Shown one piece after another: positions 44,302 through 56,458 of a stretch of DNA of 64,000 bases; the first letter of the stretch is position 1; every line of letters starts with the position of its first letter. The notes below the pieces were generated by a model, which was not told where the DNA came from, did not search any database, and saw only the letters and a list, made by a program, of their open reading frames with translations. The stretch is from assembly GCA_030680415.1 (NCBI GenBank), contig JAUXVE010000004.1:1-64000 (forward strand). The letters are read 5' to 3'. A program made the position numbers and the translations under genes. The stretch comes from Rubrivivax sp. (GTDB lineage Bacteria > Pseudomonadota > Gammaproteobacteria > Burkholderiales > Burkholderiaceae_C).

Positions 44302-44450
44302 GCCGCACGCGGGCTTGGCAGGAAGCCCCAGGCGCGCCGTGCGCGGCGTGGCCGACCGGACCCGTCAGGCCGTCATCAAGCCCGGCGCCGGCGGCCGACG
44401 GGCAGCGCAGCGCGGCGACGAACGGTGGCGGTGCCGTACAGTCCGCCGCC

Positions 44451-45692
44451 ATGTTCGTGACTCCCTCCTCTGCCGCGCCCGAACGCTGCGCCGCCGTCAT
44501 CGGCGGCGGCCCGGCCGGCCTGATGGCCGCGGAGCAACTGGCCACGCGTGGCGTGGCGGTGGATCTGTACGACGCCATGCCCTCGGTCGGCCGCAAGTTC
44601 CTGCTCGCCGGCAAGGGCGGGCTCAACCTCACGCATGCCGAGCCGCTGGAGGTGTTCATCGGGCGCTACGCCGAACGCGCACCGGTGTTGGCACCCTGGC
44701 TGCAGGCCTTCGGCCCCACCCAGCTGCGTGCCTGGGCCGCGGCGCTGGGCGTGAGCACCTTCGTCGGCAGCTCGCAGCGCGTGTTTCCGCAGGACATGAA
44801 GGCCGCCCCCCTGCTGCGCGCCTGGCTGCACCGCCTGCGCGGGCAGGGCGTGCGCTTTCACATGCGCCACCGCTGGCTGGGCTGGGCCGACGAGGGCGCA
44901 TTGCGCTTCGACACGCCACAGGGTTCGCTGCAGGCGGCGCCTTCGGCCACCGTGTTGGCGCTGGGCGGCGCGAGTTGGTCGCGCCTGGGTTCCGACGGTG
45001 CCTGGTGGCCCTGGCTGCACGCGCGTGGCGTCGACCTGGCGCCGCTGCGGCCGTCGAACTGCGGTTTCGACGTCGGCTGGAGCGAACACCTGCGCCAGCG
45101 CTGGGCCGGCGCGCCGCTCAAGGGCGTGGCGCTGGCCTTCGAAGGCTGGCGGCAACCGGGCGAAATGGTGCTTACCGCCACGGGCGTGGAAGGCAGCCTG
45201 GTGTATGCAGCCTCGGCCCGTCTGCGCGAGCGCATCGCGGAGCAGGGGCAGGCCACGTTCCAGCTGGACCTGCTGCCGGCACGAACGCTCGACTGGGTGC
45301 AGCGTGAACTGGCACACCCGCGCGGGCCGAGGTCACTGTCCACGCACCTGAAGACGCGGCTGGGCCTGTCCGGCGCCAAGGCCGCACTGCTGTGGGAGGC
45401 AGTGCCCAAGGCCGCGCAGGCCGACCCGGCGCAATTGGCCGGCTTCATCAAGGCGCTGCCGATCCGCGTCAACGCGCCGCGGCCGATCGACGAGGCCATC
45501 AGCAGCGCCGGCGGCGTGCGCTTCGAGGGCCTGGACGAACACCTGATGCTGCGGTCGCTGCCCGGCGTCTTTGCCGCCGGCGAGATGCTGGACTGGGAAG
45601 CGCCCACCGGGGGCTACCTGCTCACCGCTTGTTTCAGCACCGGCCGGGTGGCGGGGCAGGGCGCGGCCGACTGGGTGCAGGGCGGCCGCTAA
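44451..45692 (+). CDS. HI0933-type flavoprotein (TIGR03862-like)
   Basis: A 413-residue FAD-binding protein. The dinucleotide site [19 protein letters not shown] is at about 15-33, then [16 protein letters not shown], and the C-terminal FAD motif [20 protein letters not shown]. It belongs to the BaiN/YhiN oxidoreductase group, whose bacterial role is mostly unknown. The start is ATG 44451; the long track ORF reads back into upstream genes. It stands alone after a 149-base gap from the SDR and runs 34 bases before tex. Confidence 0.9.
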   Translation: MFVTPSSAAPERCAAVIGGGPAGLMAAEQLATRGVAVDLYDAMPSVGRKFLLAGKGGLNLTHAEPLEVFIGRYAERAPVLAPWLQAFGPTQLRAWAAALGVSTFVGSSQRVFPQDMKAAPLLRAWLHRLRGQGVRFHMRHRWLGWADEGALRFDTPQGSLQAAPSATVLALGGASWSRLGSDGAWWPWLHARGVDLAPLRPSNCGFDVGWSEHLRQRWAGAPLKGVALAFEGWRQPGEMVLTATGVEGSLVYAASARLRERIAEQGQATFQLDLLPARTLDWVQRELAHPRGPRSLSTHLKTRLGLSGAKAALLWEAVPKAAQADPAQLAGFIKALPIRVNAPRPIDEAISSAGGVRFEGLDEHLMLRSLPGVFAAGEMLDWEAPTGGYLLTACFSTGRVAGQGAADWVQGGR

Positions 45693-45726
45693 ACTGCCCC
45701 GTTTCGTTTTCAGCACCGCGCACCTC

Positions 45727-48084
<2,358 letters not shown>

Positions 48085-48131
48085 GTCGGCGGCACGGCCG
48101 ATCGAGCCACCGCCAGGCGCCAGCCGTCGGC

Positions 48132-48137
48132 TAGAAT
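48132..48137 (+). promoter_or_regulatory. TAGAAT -10-like box upstream of thrS
   Basis: CTAGAAT lies about 180 bases before the thrS ATG and 44 bases before a short leader ORF. It matches the hexamer seen before several other operons in this window. A start near 48144 would put the leader ORF and hairpin inside the transcript. No clear -35 is visible. Confidence 0.4.
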
Positions 48138-48180
48138 TCGGCTTCGATCAACCAGCAAGGGCGAGAAAGGCATCCTGGTT

Positions 48181-48231
48181 ATGACACCGCGGACGTCGAC
48201 CTTTTTTGCCGAGGCCACGGCCCCGGCGTAA
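48181..48231 (+). CDS. Candidate Thr-containing leader peptide of thrS (16 codons)
   Basis: A 16-residue ORF, MTPRTSTFFAEATAPA, sits in the thrS leader. Four of sixteen codons are Thr (ACA, ACG, ACC, ACG), with three in the first seven. AAAGG lies 10 bases upstream, an acceptable if slightly long ribosome spacing. A stem-loop follows 32 bases after the stop codon. The layout resembles transcription attenuators of amino acid operons, in which ribosome stalling at scarce charged tRNA prevents a terminator. Too short for the ORF track; translation is unproven. Confidence 0.45.
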   Translation: MTPRTSTFFAEATAPA

Positions 48232-48263
48232 GCGGCTGCGCTGTCGTTCCACCTTTCCCCTGA

Positions 48264-48292
48264 ACAAAGCGCGGCCACCCCCCGCGCTTTGT
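48264..48292 (+). promoter_or_regulatory. Leader stem-loop before thrS, possible attenuator
   Basis: A perfect 11-bp stem, ACAAAGCGCGG with CCGCGCTTTGT, and a 7-base loop, ending 20 bases before the thrS ATG and 7 before its GGAG. The following CGTTTCTGG is only weakly U-rich. It could be a terminator in an attenuator or a translational control hairpin. The in-frame TTG at 48289 lies in its 3' arm and is not the start. Confidence 0.65.
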
Positions 48293-48312
48293 CGTTTCTG
48301 GAGATCAAGAAC

Positions 48313-50220
48313 ATGCTCAACATCACGCTGCCGGACGGCTCCCGGCGAGAGTTCCCCGGCCCCGTGACGGTGGCCGAGGTCGCGGCGTCCATCGGCGCCG
48401 GGCTGGCCAAGGCGGCGATCGCCGGCCGCGTCGACGGCAAGCTGGTCGACACCAGCCATGCCATCGAAGGTGATGCCCAGCTGGCCATCGTCACCGACAA
48501 GGACGCCGACGGCCTGGAGATCATCCGCCACAGCACGGCGCACCTGCTGGCCTACGCGGTGAAGGAACTGTTCCCCGAGGCGCAGGTGACGATCGGCCCG
48601 GTGATCGAGAACGGCTTCTATTACGACTTCGCCTACAAGCGCCCGTTCACGCCCGATGACCTGGAGGCCATCGAGAAGCGCATGGCCGAGCTTGCCGCCA
48701 AGGACGAGCCGGTGCAGCGCCGCGTGCTGCCGCGCGACGAGGCCGTCGCCTACTTCAAGGGCCTGGGCGAACACTACAAGGCCGAGATCATCGCCAGCAT
48801 CCCGGCCGGCCAGGACGTGTCGCTGTACCGCGAAGGCGGCTTCGAGGACCTGTGCCGCGGCCCGCACGTGCCGCGCACGGGCAAGCTGCGCCACTTCAAG
48901 CTGATGAAGGTGGCAGGGGCCTACTGGCGCGGCGACCAGGCCAACGAACAGCTGCAGCGCATCTACGGCACGGCCTGGGCCAGCAAGGACGAACTGCAGG
49001 GCTACCTGCGCATGCTGGAGGAAGCCGAGAAGCGCGACCACCGCCGGCTCGGCCGCGAACTCGACCTCTTCCACCTCGACGAACACTCGCCCGGCACGGT
49101 GTTCTGGCACCCGCACGGCTGGACGGTGTGGCAGCAGGTCGAGCAGTACATGCGTGCGGTCTACCGCGACAACGGCTACCTGGAAGTCAAGGGCCCGCAG
49201 ATCCTCGACCAGGGCCTGTGGGAGAAGACCGGCCACTGGGACAAGTACCGCGAGAACATGTTCACGACCGAGTCGGAGAAGCGCCACTACGCGCTGAAAC
49301 CGATGAACTGCCCGGGCCACATCCTGATCTTCAAGCAGGGCATCAAGAGTTACCGCGACCTGCCGCTGCGCTACGGCGAGTTCGGCCAGTGCCACCGCAA
49401 CGAGCCCACGGGCGGGCTGCACGGCATCATGCGCGTGCGCGCCTTCACGCAGGACGACGGCCACATCTTCTGCACCGAGGACATGATCCTCGATGAGTGC
49501 GTGGCCTACACGGCGCTGCTGCAGAAGGTGTATGCCGATTTCGGCTTCAAGGACATCATCTACAAGATCGCCACGCGGCCGGACGCGCGCATCGGCTCCG
49601 ACGAGATCTGGGACAAGGCCGAGCACGCGCTGATCGAAAGCCTGGAGAAGAGCGGCTGCGACTTCGTCGTCTCTCCCGGCGAGGGTGCTTTCTACGGCCC
49701 CAAGATCGAATACACGCTGAAGGACGCCATCGGCCGCCCCTGGCAGTGCGGCACGATGCAGGTCGATTTCTCGATGCCCGAGCGGCTGGACGCCGTCTAC
49801 GTCGCCGAAAGCAGCGAGCGCCGGCACCCGGTGATGCTGCACCGGGCCATCGTCGGCAGCCTGGAGCGTTTTATCGGCATCCTCATCGAACAGCACGCCG
49901 GCGCGCTGCCAGCGTGGCTGGCCCCGGTGCAGGTGGTCGTGGCCTCGATCACCGACGCGCACGCCGAATATGCCGCCAGCGTGGCGAAATCGCTGCAAAA
50001 ACAAGGAGTTAGAATCTCTCTGGATTTGCGCAACGAGAAAATCAACTATAAAATCCGCGAGCATTCAATGCAGAAGGTCCCGTTCATCCTGGTCGTAGGC
50101 GACAAGGAGAAGGCAAACGGGACTGTTGCCGTGCGCGCCCGGGGCAACCTGGACCTCGGTGTGATGGCCCTGGCAGACTTCCAGCAGAAGCTGCTCGGCG
50201 ACATCGCGCTGAAGACCTGA
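48313..50220 (+). CDS. thrS: Threonyl-tRNA synthetase
   Basis: A 635-residue class II synthetase. It contains the TGS domain (1-62), an editing domain with [16 protein letters not shown] and a zinc-type region, the catalytic core with [11 protein letters not shown] and [15 protein letters not shown], and the anticodon-binding domain (about 535-635). Zinc ligands are visible as the Cys in MNCPGH and His residues downstream. GGAG lies 9 bases before ATG 48313. It heads the translation operon and probably is regulated through its leader. Confidence 0.97.
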   Translation: MLNITLPDGSRREFPGPVTVAEVAASIGAGLAKAAIAGRVDGKLVDTSHAIEGDAQLAIVTDKDADGLEIIRHSTAHLLAYAVKELFPEAQVTIGPVIENGFYYDFAYKRPFTPDDLEAIEKRMAELAAKDEPVQRRVLPRDEAVAYFKGLGEHYKAEIIASIPAGQDVSLYREGGFEDLCRGPHVPRTGKLRHFKLMKVAGAYWRGDQANEQLQRIYGTAWASKDELQGYLRMLEEAEKRDHRRLGRELDLFHLDEHSPGTVFWHPHGWTVWQQVEQYMRAVYRDNGYLEVKGPQILDQGLWEKTGHWDKYRENMFTTESEKRHYALKPMNCPGHILIFKQGIKSYRDLPLRYGEFGQCHRNEPTGGLHGIMRVRAFTQDDGHIFCTEDMILDECVAYTALLQKVYADFGFKDIIYKIATRPDARIGSDEIWDKAEHALIESLEKSGCDFVVSPGEGAFYGPKIEYTLKDAIGRPWQCGTMQVDFSMPERLDAVYVAESSERRHPVMLHRAIVGSLERFIGILIEQHAGALPAWLAPVQVVVASITDAHAEYAASVAKSLQKQGVRISLDLRNEKINYKIREHSMQKVPFILVVGDKEKANGTVAVRARGNLDLGVMALADFQQKLLGDIALKT

Positions 50221-50252
50221 GACCACCCGCCACCGCACCCCATTCAGAGTTG

Positions 50253-50280
50253 GCGGCCCGCCTTGCCTTGCGGCCGCTTT
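50253..50280 (+). promoter_or_regulatory. Stem-loop in the thrS-infC gap
   Basis: GCGGCC pairs with GGCCGC around a 13-base loop and is followed by TTT, immediately before the infC AGGAG. It may cause partial termination or affect infC translation. No long U-run is present. Confidence 0.45.
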
Positions 50281-50292
50281 AGGAGTTGACAC

Positions 50293-50841
50293 ATCGCTAC
50301 CTTCATGGACCGTCGCACGCCGAACGCGGAGCGCAAGCACAGGTTGAACCGGGAAATCATCGCGCCGCAGGTGCGCTTGAACGGGGTGGAGAACGAGCCG
50401 CTGGGCATCGTTTCCACGATGGACGCCTTGCGCATGGCCGGCGAGCTGGACGTCGATCTGGTCGAGATCGCAGCCACGGCGGACCCGCCGGTGTGTCGGT
50501 TGATGGACTACGGCAAGTTCAAGTACCAGGAACAGAAGAAGGCGGCCGAAGCCAAGAGCAAGCAGAAGGTCATCGAGGTCAAGGAAGTCAAGTTCCGCCC
50601 CGGCACCGACGAGGGCGACTACGCGATCAAGATGCGCAACCTGCGCCGCTTCATCGCCGAAGACGGTGACAAGGGCAAGGTCACGCTGCGTTACCGGGGC
50701 CGCGAGATCACGCACCAGGACATCGGCATGCGCATGCTGGAGCGCATCCGCGACGAGTTGTCCGACGTGGCGATGGTCGAGCACATGCCCAAGCTGGAAG
50801 GGCGCCAGATGATCATGGTGCTGGCGCCGAAGAAGAAGTAG
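50293..50841 (+). CDS. infC: Translation initiation factor IF-3, with an AUC start
   Basis: A 182-residue IF-3. The N-domain has [17 protein letters not shown], the linker region [15 protein letters not shown] follows, and the C-domain includes [12 protein letters not shown]-like sequence ([16 protein letters not shown]). The track starts at ATG 50305, but AGGAG at 50281 is 19 bases away from it. It is 7 bases from ATC 50293, which gives the family's [12 protein letters not shown]-terminus. infC using AUU/AUC/AUA starts is well known and underlies IF-3 autoregulation. Confidence 0.92.
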   Translation: MATFMDRRTPNAERKHRLNREIIAPQVRLNGVENEPLGIVSTMDALRMAGELDVDLVEIAATADPPVCRLMDYGKFKYQEQKKAAEAKSKQKVIEVKEVKFRPGTDEGDYAIKMRNLRRFIAEDGDKGKVTLRYRGREITHQDIGMRMLERIRDELSDVAMVEHMPKLEGRQMIMVLAPKKK

Positions 50842-50856
50842 GAGTCTGTATTTCGA

Positions 50857-50972
50857 CGGCACGGTCTGGTCACCGTGCCGGTGAAGGTGGGCCCGACGCA
50901 TCGTCGATGCCGGGGCCACAACAAGCCGCTGCAGGCCAACAAGCACCGGGAACCGTTCCCGGACGCCTGCAG
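50857..50972 (+). ncRNA. Structured leader before rpmI-rplT, candidate L20-responsive element
   Basis: The 153-base infC-rpmI gap has strong pairing. There is a 9-bp perfect hairpin (CGGCACGGT with its complement, 50857-50880). A composite stem has 8 bp (CTGCAGGC, 50929, with GCCTGCAG, 50965) enclosing a 7-bp hairpin (CCGGGAA with TTCCCGG, 50946-50962). The last stem ends 22 bases before the rpmI ATG, near its GAAGGAG site. In other proteobacteria L20 represses rpmI-rplT by binding such a leader; the analogy is inferred. Confidence 0.5.
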
Positions 50973-50994
50973 GGGTCACATAGAAGGAGCAGTC

Positions 50995-51198
50995 ATGCCC
51001 AAGATGAAGACCAAGAGCGGTGCCAAGAAGCGGTTCCGCGTCCGTCCGGGGGGGACCGTCAAGCGCGGTCAGGCGTTCAAGCGCCACATCCTCACCAAGA
51101 AGAGCACCAGCCGCAAGCGCGACCTGCGCGGCGCGGTCAACGTGCACGAGTCCGACATGGGTGGCATCGCCAAGATGCTGCCCTTCGCCGGTCTTTGA
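50995..51198 (+). CDS. rpmI: 50S ribosomal protein L35
   Basis: A 67-residue basic protein with the L35 signature [15 protein letters not shown] at the N-terminus and [20 protein letters not shown]-type core (here [20 protein letters not shown]). Length and order (infC-rpmI-rplT) are standard. AGAAGGAG precedes ATG 50995. The track ORF from 50875 extends into the leader in frame without support. Confidence 0.97.
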   Translation: MPKMKTKSGAKKRFRVRPGGTVKRGQAFKRHILTKKSTSRKRDLRGAVNVHESDMGGIAKMLPFAGL

Positions 51199-51227
51199 CC
51201 TTCCACTGACGGACCAGGAGAACACAC

Positions 51228-51584
51228 ATGCCTCGCGTCAAACGTGGTGTCACGGCACACGCCCGCCACAAGAAGATCCTCGCCCTGGCCAAGGGCTTCC
51301 GCGGCCGCCGCAAGAACGTCTTCCGCATCGCCAAGCAGGCGGTGATGAAGGCCGGGCAATACGCCTACCGCGACCGCCGTACCCGCAAGCGGGTGTTCCG
51401 CCAGCTCTGGATCGCACGCATCAACGCCGCGGCTCGCGCCGGCGGCATCACCTACAGCAAGTTCATGGCCGGCCTGAAGAAGGCCAACATCGAAATCGAC
51501 CGCAAGGTCCTGTCGGACATGGCCATCCGCGACCCGGCCGCCTTTACGAGCATCGTCGACAAGGTGAAGGCCCAGCTCGCTTGA
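51228..51584 (+). CDS. rplT: 50S ribosomal protein L20
   Basis: A 118-residue protein starting [20 protein letters not shown], with [20 protein letters not shown] and the C-terminal [21 protein letters not shown]20 is an early 23S assembly protein and, in other bacteria, a repressor of its own operon by binding leader RNA. AGGAGAA precedes the ATG. It follows rpmI by 29 bases. Confidence 0.97.
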   Translation: MPRVKRGVTAHARHKKILALAKGFRGRRKNVFRIAKQAVMKAGQYAYRDRRTRKRVFRQLWIARINAAARAGGITYSKFMAGLKKANIEIDRKVLSDMAIRDPAAFTSIVDKVKAQLA

Positions 51585-51666
51585 GCCCACGCTGCCGGGC
51601 CGGCAGGCGCGGCAGCCGCTCGAGCATCGTCACCGGGTTCGTGCCCGGCGACGCCCCTGCTTGCAC

Positions 51667-51699
51667 AGGCCGTCACCTCGGGGCGGCCTTCTTGTTTTT
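51667..51699 (+). terminator. Terminator-like hairpin between rplT and pheS
   Basis: AGGCCG pairs with CGGCCT around an 11-base loop, followed by TTCTTGTTTTT. Two more short stems (CTGCCG/CGGCAG near 51590 and CCGGG/CCCGG near 51634) precede it. In enterobacteria a pheM leader peptide controls pheST by attenuation; here no Phe-rich ORF lies before the hairpin, so only partial termination is claimed. Confidence 0.7.
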
Positions 51700-51705
51700 C
51701 GGACC

Positions 51706-52761
51706 ATGAACGATCTCGACACCCTGGTGCAGGCCGCGACGGCCGACTTCGACGCCGCCGCGCTGGGCGCCGAGCTGGAAAACGCCAAGGCGCGCTACCT
51801 CGGCAAGAGCGGCCGCATCACCGAGCAGCTCAAGAGTCTGGCGACGCTGCCTGCGGAACAGAAGAAGTCCCGCGGCGCCGAGATCAACCAGGCCAAGGCG
51901 CGCATCGAAGCGGCACTGCAGGCGCGCCGCGAAGCGCTGGCCGCCGCCGAACTCGAGCGCCAGCTGCAGGCCGAGGCGCTGGACGTCACACTGCCCGGCC
52001 GCCGCCGCGGCAGCGGCGGGCTGCACCCGGTGAGCCGCACCATCGAACGCATCGAGGGCATCTTCGCTTCGATGGGTTTCGACGTTGCCGAAGGCCCCGA
52101 GATCGAGACCGACTGGATGAGCTTCACGGCGCTCAACAACCCCGAGAACCACCCCGCGCGGTCGATGCAGGACACCTTCTACGTCGACATGAAGGACAGC
52201 GAAGGCCGCTGGCTCAACCTGCGCCCGCACACCAGCCCGATGCAGGTGCGGTACGCGCGCGCGCACGCGGCGAAGTACGCCGGCGAGCTGGCGCAGGGTC
52301 GCGCGATGCCCGAGATCCGCGTCATCGCCCCCGGCCGCACCTACCGCGTCGACAGCGACGCCACGCACTCGCCGATGTTCCACCAGTGCGAGGGCCTGTG
52401 GATCGGCGAGAACGTCAGCTTCAAGGACCTCAAGGTCGTCTTCATCGACTTCGTGCGCCAGTTCTTCGAGACCGACGATTTCGATGTGCGCTTCCGCCCG
52501 AGCTTCTTTCCCTTCACCGAGCCCAGCGCCGAAATCGACATCGCCTTTCGCAGCGGGCCACTGGCGGGCAAGTGGCTGGAAGTGGCGGGCTCGGGCCAGG
52601 TGCACCCGAACGTGGTGCGCAGCTACGGCCTGGACCCCGAACGCCACATCGGCTTCGCCTTCGGCATCGGGCCCGACCGGCTGGCGATGCTGCGTTACGG
52701 CATCGACGACCTGCGGCTGATGTTCGACGGCGACCTGCGTTTCCTGACGCAGTTCAACTGA
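51706..52761 (+). CDS. pheS: Phenylalanyl-tRNA synthetase alpha subunit
   Basis: A 351-residue class II synthetase subunit. An N-terminal coiled-coil (about 1-90) is followed by the catalytic core with [36 protein letters not shown] (motif 1/2 region) and [17 protein letters not shown]. It binds Phe and ATP in an alpha2-beta2 enzyme with PheT. The ATG at 51706 is 7 bases after the terminator U-run and has a weak ribosome site (TCGGA). Start choice follows family N-termini. Confidence 0.96.
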   Translation: MNDLDTLVQAATADFDAAALGAELENAKARYLGKSGRITEQLKSLATLPAEQKKSRGAEINQAKARIEAALQARREALAAAELERQLQAEALDVTLPGRRRGSGGLHPVSRTIERIEGIFASMGFDVAEGPEIETDWMSFTALNNPENHPARSMQDTFYVDMKDSEGRWLNLRPHTSPMQVRYARAHAAKYAGELAQGRAMPEIRVIAPGRTYRVDSDATHSPMFHQCEGLWIGENVSFKDLKVVFIDFVRQFFETDDFDVRFRPSFFPFTEPSAEIDIAFRSGPLAGKWLEVAGSGQVHPNVVRSYGLDPERHIGFAFGIGPDRLAMLRYGIDDLRLMFDGDLRFLTQFN

Positions 52762-52815
52762 GCACACCAGCGCTCAGAACGTCGCTCGCCTGATCTCAAC
52801 GAAAACTCTCTACCA

Positions 52816-55230
52816 ATGCAATTCCCCGAGTCCTGGTTGCGCGAGTTCTGCAACCCGCCGCTGAACACCCGGCAACTGGCCGACCTGCTGACGATGTCGG
52901 GCCTGGAAGTCGAAGAGCTGCGCCCGGTGGCGCCGCCTTTTTCCGGCGTCATCGTGGCCGAGATCCTGGAGGCGGTGCCGCATCCGCAGGCCGACCGGCT
53001 GCGCGTGTGCCGGGTCGACGTCGGCACGGGCGAGCCGCTGCAGATCGTCTGCGGCGCGCCCAACGCGCGCGCCGGGCTGAAGGCGCCGCTGGCCGTCGTC
53101 GGCGCCGAGCTGCCCGCGGGCGACGATGGCCAGCCGTTCAAGATCGGCATCGGCAGGCTGCGCGGCGTGGAAAGCCGCGGCATGCTGTGCAGCGCACGCG
53201 AACTGAAGATCGCCGCCGACCACGGCGGCCTGCTGGAACTGGCCGCCGATGCGCCGGTGGGCGCCGACATCCGCGGCTGGCTCGCACTCGACGACACCGT
53301 CTTCACGCTCAAGCTGACGCCCAACCTGGCGCACGCGCTCAGCGTCTTCGGCATCGCGCGCGAGGTCTCGGCGCTGACCGGCACGCCGCTGACCACGCCG
53401 GCCATCACACCGGTGCCGCCGGCGCACGACCAGCGCCTGCCCGTGGAGGTGCAGGCCGGCAACCTGTGCGGCCGCTTCTCGGGCCGCGTCGTGCGCGGCG
53501 TCGACACGAAGGCGCGCACGCCGGCCTGGATGGTCGAACGCCTGGCGCGCTGCGGCCAGCGCAGCGTGACGGCGCTGGTGGACATCTCCAACTACGTGAT
53601 GTTCGAGGTCGGCCGGCCGTCGCACATCTTCGACCTCGACAAGATCCACGACAAGCTCGTCGTGCGCTGGGGTCGGCGCGGCGAAAAGCTCAAGCTGCTC
53701 AACGGCAGCACCGTCGAGATCGACGCCGATGTCGGCGTCATCGCCGACGCCGAGGGCGTCGAGTCGCTGGCCGGCATCATGGGCGGCGAGGCCACGGCGG
53801 TGTCCGACGCCACGAAGAACGTCTACGTCGAGGCCGCCTTCTGGTGGCCGGAGGCGGTGCAGGGCCGCTCGCGCCGCTACAACTTCACCACCGACGCCGG
53901 CCACCGCTTCGAGCGCGGCGTCGACCCGGCGCTGACGGTGGCGCACATCGAGCGCATCACGCAACTCATCATCGACATCTGCGGCGGCGAGGCCGGCCCG
54001 ATGGACGACCAGGTGCTGCACCTGCCCGAGGCGCAGGCTGTGACGATGCGCGTCGAGCGCGCGTCCAAGGTCATCGGCATGCCGCTGACACAGGAGCAGT
54101 GCGCCGACGTCTTCCGCCGCCTGGGCCTGCGGTTCAGCGAGGCGCCCGGCAGCCTGACCGTGTTGCCGCCGAGCTGGCGTTTCGACCTCAGGATCGAGGA
54201 AGACCTGATCGAGGAGATCATCCGCGTCATCGGCTACGACAAGCTGCCGCTGACGCCACCGATGGCGCCGGTGACGGCGCGCGTGCGCCCCGAGTCGCAG
54301 CGCAGCGCCAACACCGTGCGCCGCGCCCTGGCCGGGCTGGACTACCAGGAAACCATCAGCTTCAGCTTCGTCGAAGAGCGCTGGGAGCGTGAACTCGCCG
54401 GCAACACCGACCCGATCAGGGTGCTCAATCCCATCGCCGCGCCGCTGGCCGTGATGCGTTCCAGCCTGCTGGGCAGCCTGCTGCAGGTGCTGCGTGTCAA
54501 CCTGGCGCGCAAGGCCAGCCGCGTGCGCGTGTTCGAGATCGGCCGCGTGTTCATACGCGACGCCAGCGTTCCCGACGGCGCGCTCACCGTCGCCGGCCTG
54601 CACCAGCCCATGCGTGTGGCCGGCCTGGCCAGCGGCGCCGCCGACGGCCTGCAGTGGGGCCGCAAGGAGCAGGGCGTCGATTTCTTCGACGCCAGGGGCG
54701 ACATCGAAGCGCTGCTGGCGCCGCGCCGGCCGGTCTTCGTGGCCGACACGCACCCCGCCCTGCACCCGGGGCGCTGCGCCCGTGTCGAACTCGACGGTCG
54801 CGCCATCGGCTTCGTCGGCGAGTTGCATCCGCAGTGGCGGCAGGCCTACGAACTGCCGCAGGCGCCGGTGCTGTTCGAGCTGGACCTGGACCCGGTGCTC
54901 GAGTCGCCGGTGCCGGTGTTCACGCCGGTGCCGCGCCAGCAGCCGGCATGGCGCGACGTGGCGCTGGTGCTACGCGACGTGGTCGGCCACGATGCGCTGA
55001 TGGCGCGTCTGCGCGATGATCCAGCGGGTCTGATCCGCTCGGCCACGCTGTTCGACCTCTACAAGCCCGCCACGCCGGTGGCGGGCATCCATGCCGGGGA
55101 ACGCAGTCTGGCGGTGCGGCTCGAGTTGCTCGATTCCGACGCCACGCTCACCGACGACCGCATCGAAGCCGCGGTCGCCGCGGCCGTGGCGCGCGCACAA
55201 ACAGCCTTCGGCGCCCGCCTGCGCGGCTGA
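52816..55230 (+). CDS. pheT: Phenylalanyl-tRNA synthetase beta subunit
   Basis: An 804-residue beta subunit, the full family length. It has an OB-type tRNA-binding domain near 40-150 ([20 protein letters not shown]), B3/B4 editing domains ([20 protein letters not shown]), a B5 domain, a core-like domain and the C-terminal ferredoxin-like anticodon-binding domain (about 710-804). It lies 54 bases after pheS in the same operon. Confidence 0.97.
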   Translation: MQFPESWLREFCNPPLNTRQLADLLTMSGLEVEELRPVAPPFSGVIVAEILEAVPHPQADRLRVCRVDVGTGEPLQIVCGAPNARAGLKAPLAVVGAELPAGDDGQPFKIGIGRLRGVESRGMLCSARELKIAADHGGLLELAADAPVGADIRGWLALDDTVFTLKLTPNLAHALSVFGIAREVSALTGTPLTTPAITPVPPAHDQRLPVEVQAGNLCGRFSGRVVRGVDTKARTPAWMVERLARCGQRSVTALVDISNYVMFEVGRPSHIFDLDKIHDKLVVRWGRRGEKLKLLNGSTVEIDADVGVIADAEGVESLAGIMGGEATAVSDATKNVYVEAAFWWPEAVQGRSRRYNFTTDAGHRFERGVDPALTVAHIERITQLIIDICGGEAGPMDDQVLHLPEAQAVTMRVERASKVIGMPLTQEQCADVFRRLGLRFSEAPGSLTVLPPSWRFDLRIEEDLIEEIIRVIGYDKLPLTPPMAPVTARVRPESQRSANTVRRALAGLDYQETISFSFVEERWERELAGNTDPIRVLNPIAAPLAVMRSSLLGSLLQVLRVNLARKASRVRVFEIGRVFIRDASVPDGALTVAGLHQPMRVAGLASGAADGLQWGRKEQGVDFFDARGDIEALLAPRRPVFVADTHPALHPGRCARVELDGRAIGFVGELHPQWRQAYELPQAPVLFELDLDPVLESPVPVFTPVPRQQPAWRDVALVLRDVVGHDALMARLRDDPAGLIRSATLFDLYKPATPVAGIHAGERSLAVRLELLDSDATLTDDRIEAAVAAAVARAQTAFGARLRG

Positions 55231-55246
55231 AGGGGAGGGACCCGCC

Positions 55247-55600
55247 ATGACCGACACCCACGAGAGGGTGATCCTGCCCACACTGGACACGCCGACGCTG
55301 ACCAAGGCCGAACTGGCCGAACTGCTGTTCGACCGGCTGGGCCTGAACAAGCGCGAATCGAAGGACATGGTCGAGGCCTTCTTCGAGATCGTGCACACCA
55401 GCCTGGTCGCCGGACAGGACGTCAAGCTCTCGGGCTTCGGCAACTTCAACATCCGGCGCAAGGCGCCGCGGCCAGGGCGCAACCCGCGCACCGGCGAGGC
55501 GATCCCGATCAAGGCGCGCAACGTCGTCACCTTCCACGCCAGTCACAAGTTGAAATCTATCGTGCAAGGCGACACGCCGCCGGCGGAGGAGTTCGAGTAG
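55247..55600 (+). CDS. ihfA: Integration host factor alpha subunit
   Basis: A 117-residue DNA-bending protein of the HU/IHF family. It has [20 protein letters not shown] and [19 protein letters not shown]-type core with [20 protein letters not shown], the DNA-intercalating Pro arm. An N-terminal stretch of about 17 residues precedes the usual start. GGGGAGG precedes ATG 55247, 16 bases after pheT, as in most proteobacteria. Confidence 0.95.
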   Translation: MTDTHERVILPTLDTPTLTKAELAELLFDRLGLNKRESKDMVEAFFEIVHTSLVAGQDVKLSGFGNFNIRRKAPRPGRNPRTGEAIPIKARNVVTFHASHKLKSIVQGDTPPAEEFE

Positions 55601-55634
55601 AGTCTAGCTTTCGGCACAGATCCCATTGATTTCA

Positions 55635-56048
55635 ATGGAGAAAGCGCTCCCCGCCATCCCCGCCAAACGCTACTTCACGATCGGTGAGGTGAGCGAGTTG
55701 TGCGGCGTCAAGCCGTATGTGCTGCGTTACTGGGAGCAGGAATTCACGCAGCTCAAACCCATGAAGCGGCGGGGCAACCGGCGCTACTACCAGCACCACG
55801 AGGTGCTGCTCATTCGGCGCATCCGCGGGCTGCTGTACGACCAGGGCTTCACCATCAACGGCGCCCGCAACCGCCTGTCCGACGCCGCGGTGGCGGTCCG
55901 GGTGGCCGAGGCCGAAGCGGCCGAAGACCAGGCTGCCGCCGCGGCGGCAGCACAGGAAGCCGCTTCGGCCACCGAGACGCCGGCTGCGCTGGCGCCGGGG
56001 CCGCTGCGCGCGGAACTGATGTCGATCCGCGACCTGCTGTCCGTCTGA
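55635..56048 (+). CDS. MerR-family transcriptional regulator
   Basis: A 137-residue MerR-type protein of the short group encoded next to ihfA. The winged helix is KRYFTIGEVSELCGVKPYVL, then RRYYQHHEVLLIRRIRGLLY. The remainder is an Ala/Glu-rich tail with no effector domain. ATG 55635 is chosen; a TTG at 55626 would add three residues. No strong ribosome site is seen. Target unknown. Confidence 0.9.
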   Translation: MEKALPAIPAKRYFTIGEVSELCGVKPYVLRYWEQEFTQLKPMKRRGNRRYYQHHEVLLIRRIRGLLYDQGFTINGARNRLSDAAVAVRVAEAEAAEDQAAAAAAAQEAASATETPAALAPGPLRAELMSIRDLLSV

Positions 56049-56079
56049 GGCCCCGGCGTCGGGTGGTGATCGGCCGACG

Positions 56080-56085
56080 TATACT
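56080..56085 (+). promoter_or_regulatory. TATACT -10 box of the tRNA-Pro gene
   Basis: TATACT ends 12 bases before the mature 5' end of tRNA-Pro. A matching -35 is not obvious. A short GC-rich discriminator follows, as often seen for stable RNA genes. Confidence 0.6.
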
Positions 56086-56097
56086 CTTGCGCTTCGT

Positions 56098-56174
56098 CGG
56101 GATGTAGCGCAGCTTGGTAGCGCACTTGTCTGGGGGACAAGGGGTCGCAGGTTCGAATCCTGTCATCCCGACCA
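56098..56174 (+). tRNA. tRNA-Pro (anticodon GGG), CCA encoded
   Basis: 77 bases. The acceptor stem is CGGGATG with CATCCCG, then discriminator A and CCA. The D-arm is GCGCAGCTTGGTAGCGC, and the anticodon arm CTTGT-CTGGGGG-ACAAG places GGG at 34-36. The T-arm is present as CGCAGGTTCGAATCCTG. C1-G72 pairing is diagnostic of bacterial proline tRNAs. Confidence 0.97.
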
Positions 56175-56179
56175 CGTCA

Positions 56180-56202
56180 AGCCACCACCGGGTGGCTTTT
56201 CC
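56180..56202 (+). terminator. Terminator of tRNA-Pro
   Basis: A 7-bp perfect stem AGCCACC with GGTGGCT, loop ACCG, then TTTT. It begins 6 bases after the tRNA end. Confidence 0.88.
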
Positions 56203-56458
56203 GTCTAGGGTTCCATGCCACGCTGCGCCGGATCACCGCGCTTGGCGGCTGGCTGGCAGGTACTGCACCACCGGTCATCGCGAGCAGTGCGATGAGGGTC
56301 GCGTGCCGCCGCCATCGCAGTGCGTACGGCCCAGCGGGCGATTCGCGCAGTCGAAAGGGCTGTTCGTCGCAGCCGGGGCGCCGGCTGCGGCCAGCGCGGG
56401 TAGGCTACCGCCTTCGCTCCATTCCAGAGGGGCACCGCAGGACGGTGTCCGCTCGACC

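Noticed and set aside
48289-48312. TTG start for thrS
   Set aside because: It lies in the 3' arm of the leader stem and has no ribosome site; ATG 48313 has GGAG at the right distance and the normal N-terminus.
51640-51709. GTG-started mini-ORF before pheS ending GAAFLFFGP
   Set aside because: Its Phe codons lie in the terminator U-run itself, after the hairpin, so it cannot work like the PheM leader peptide.
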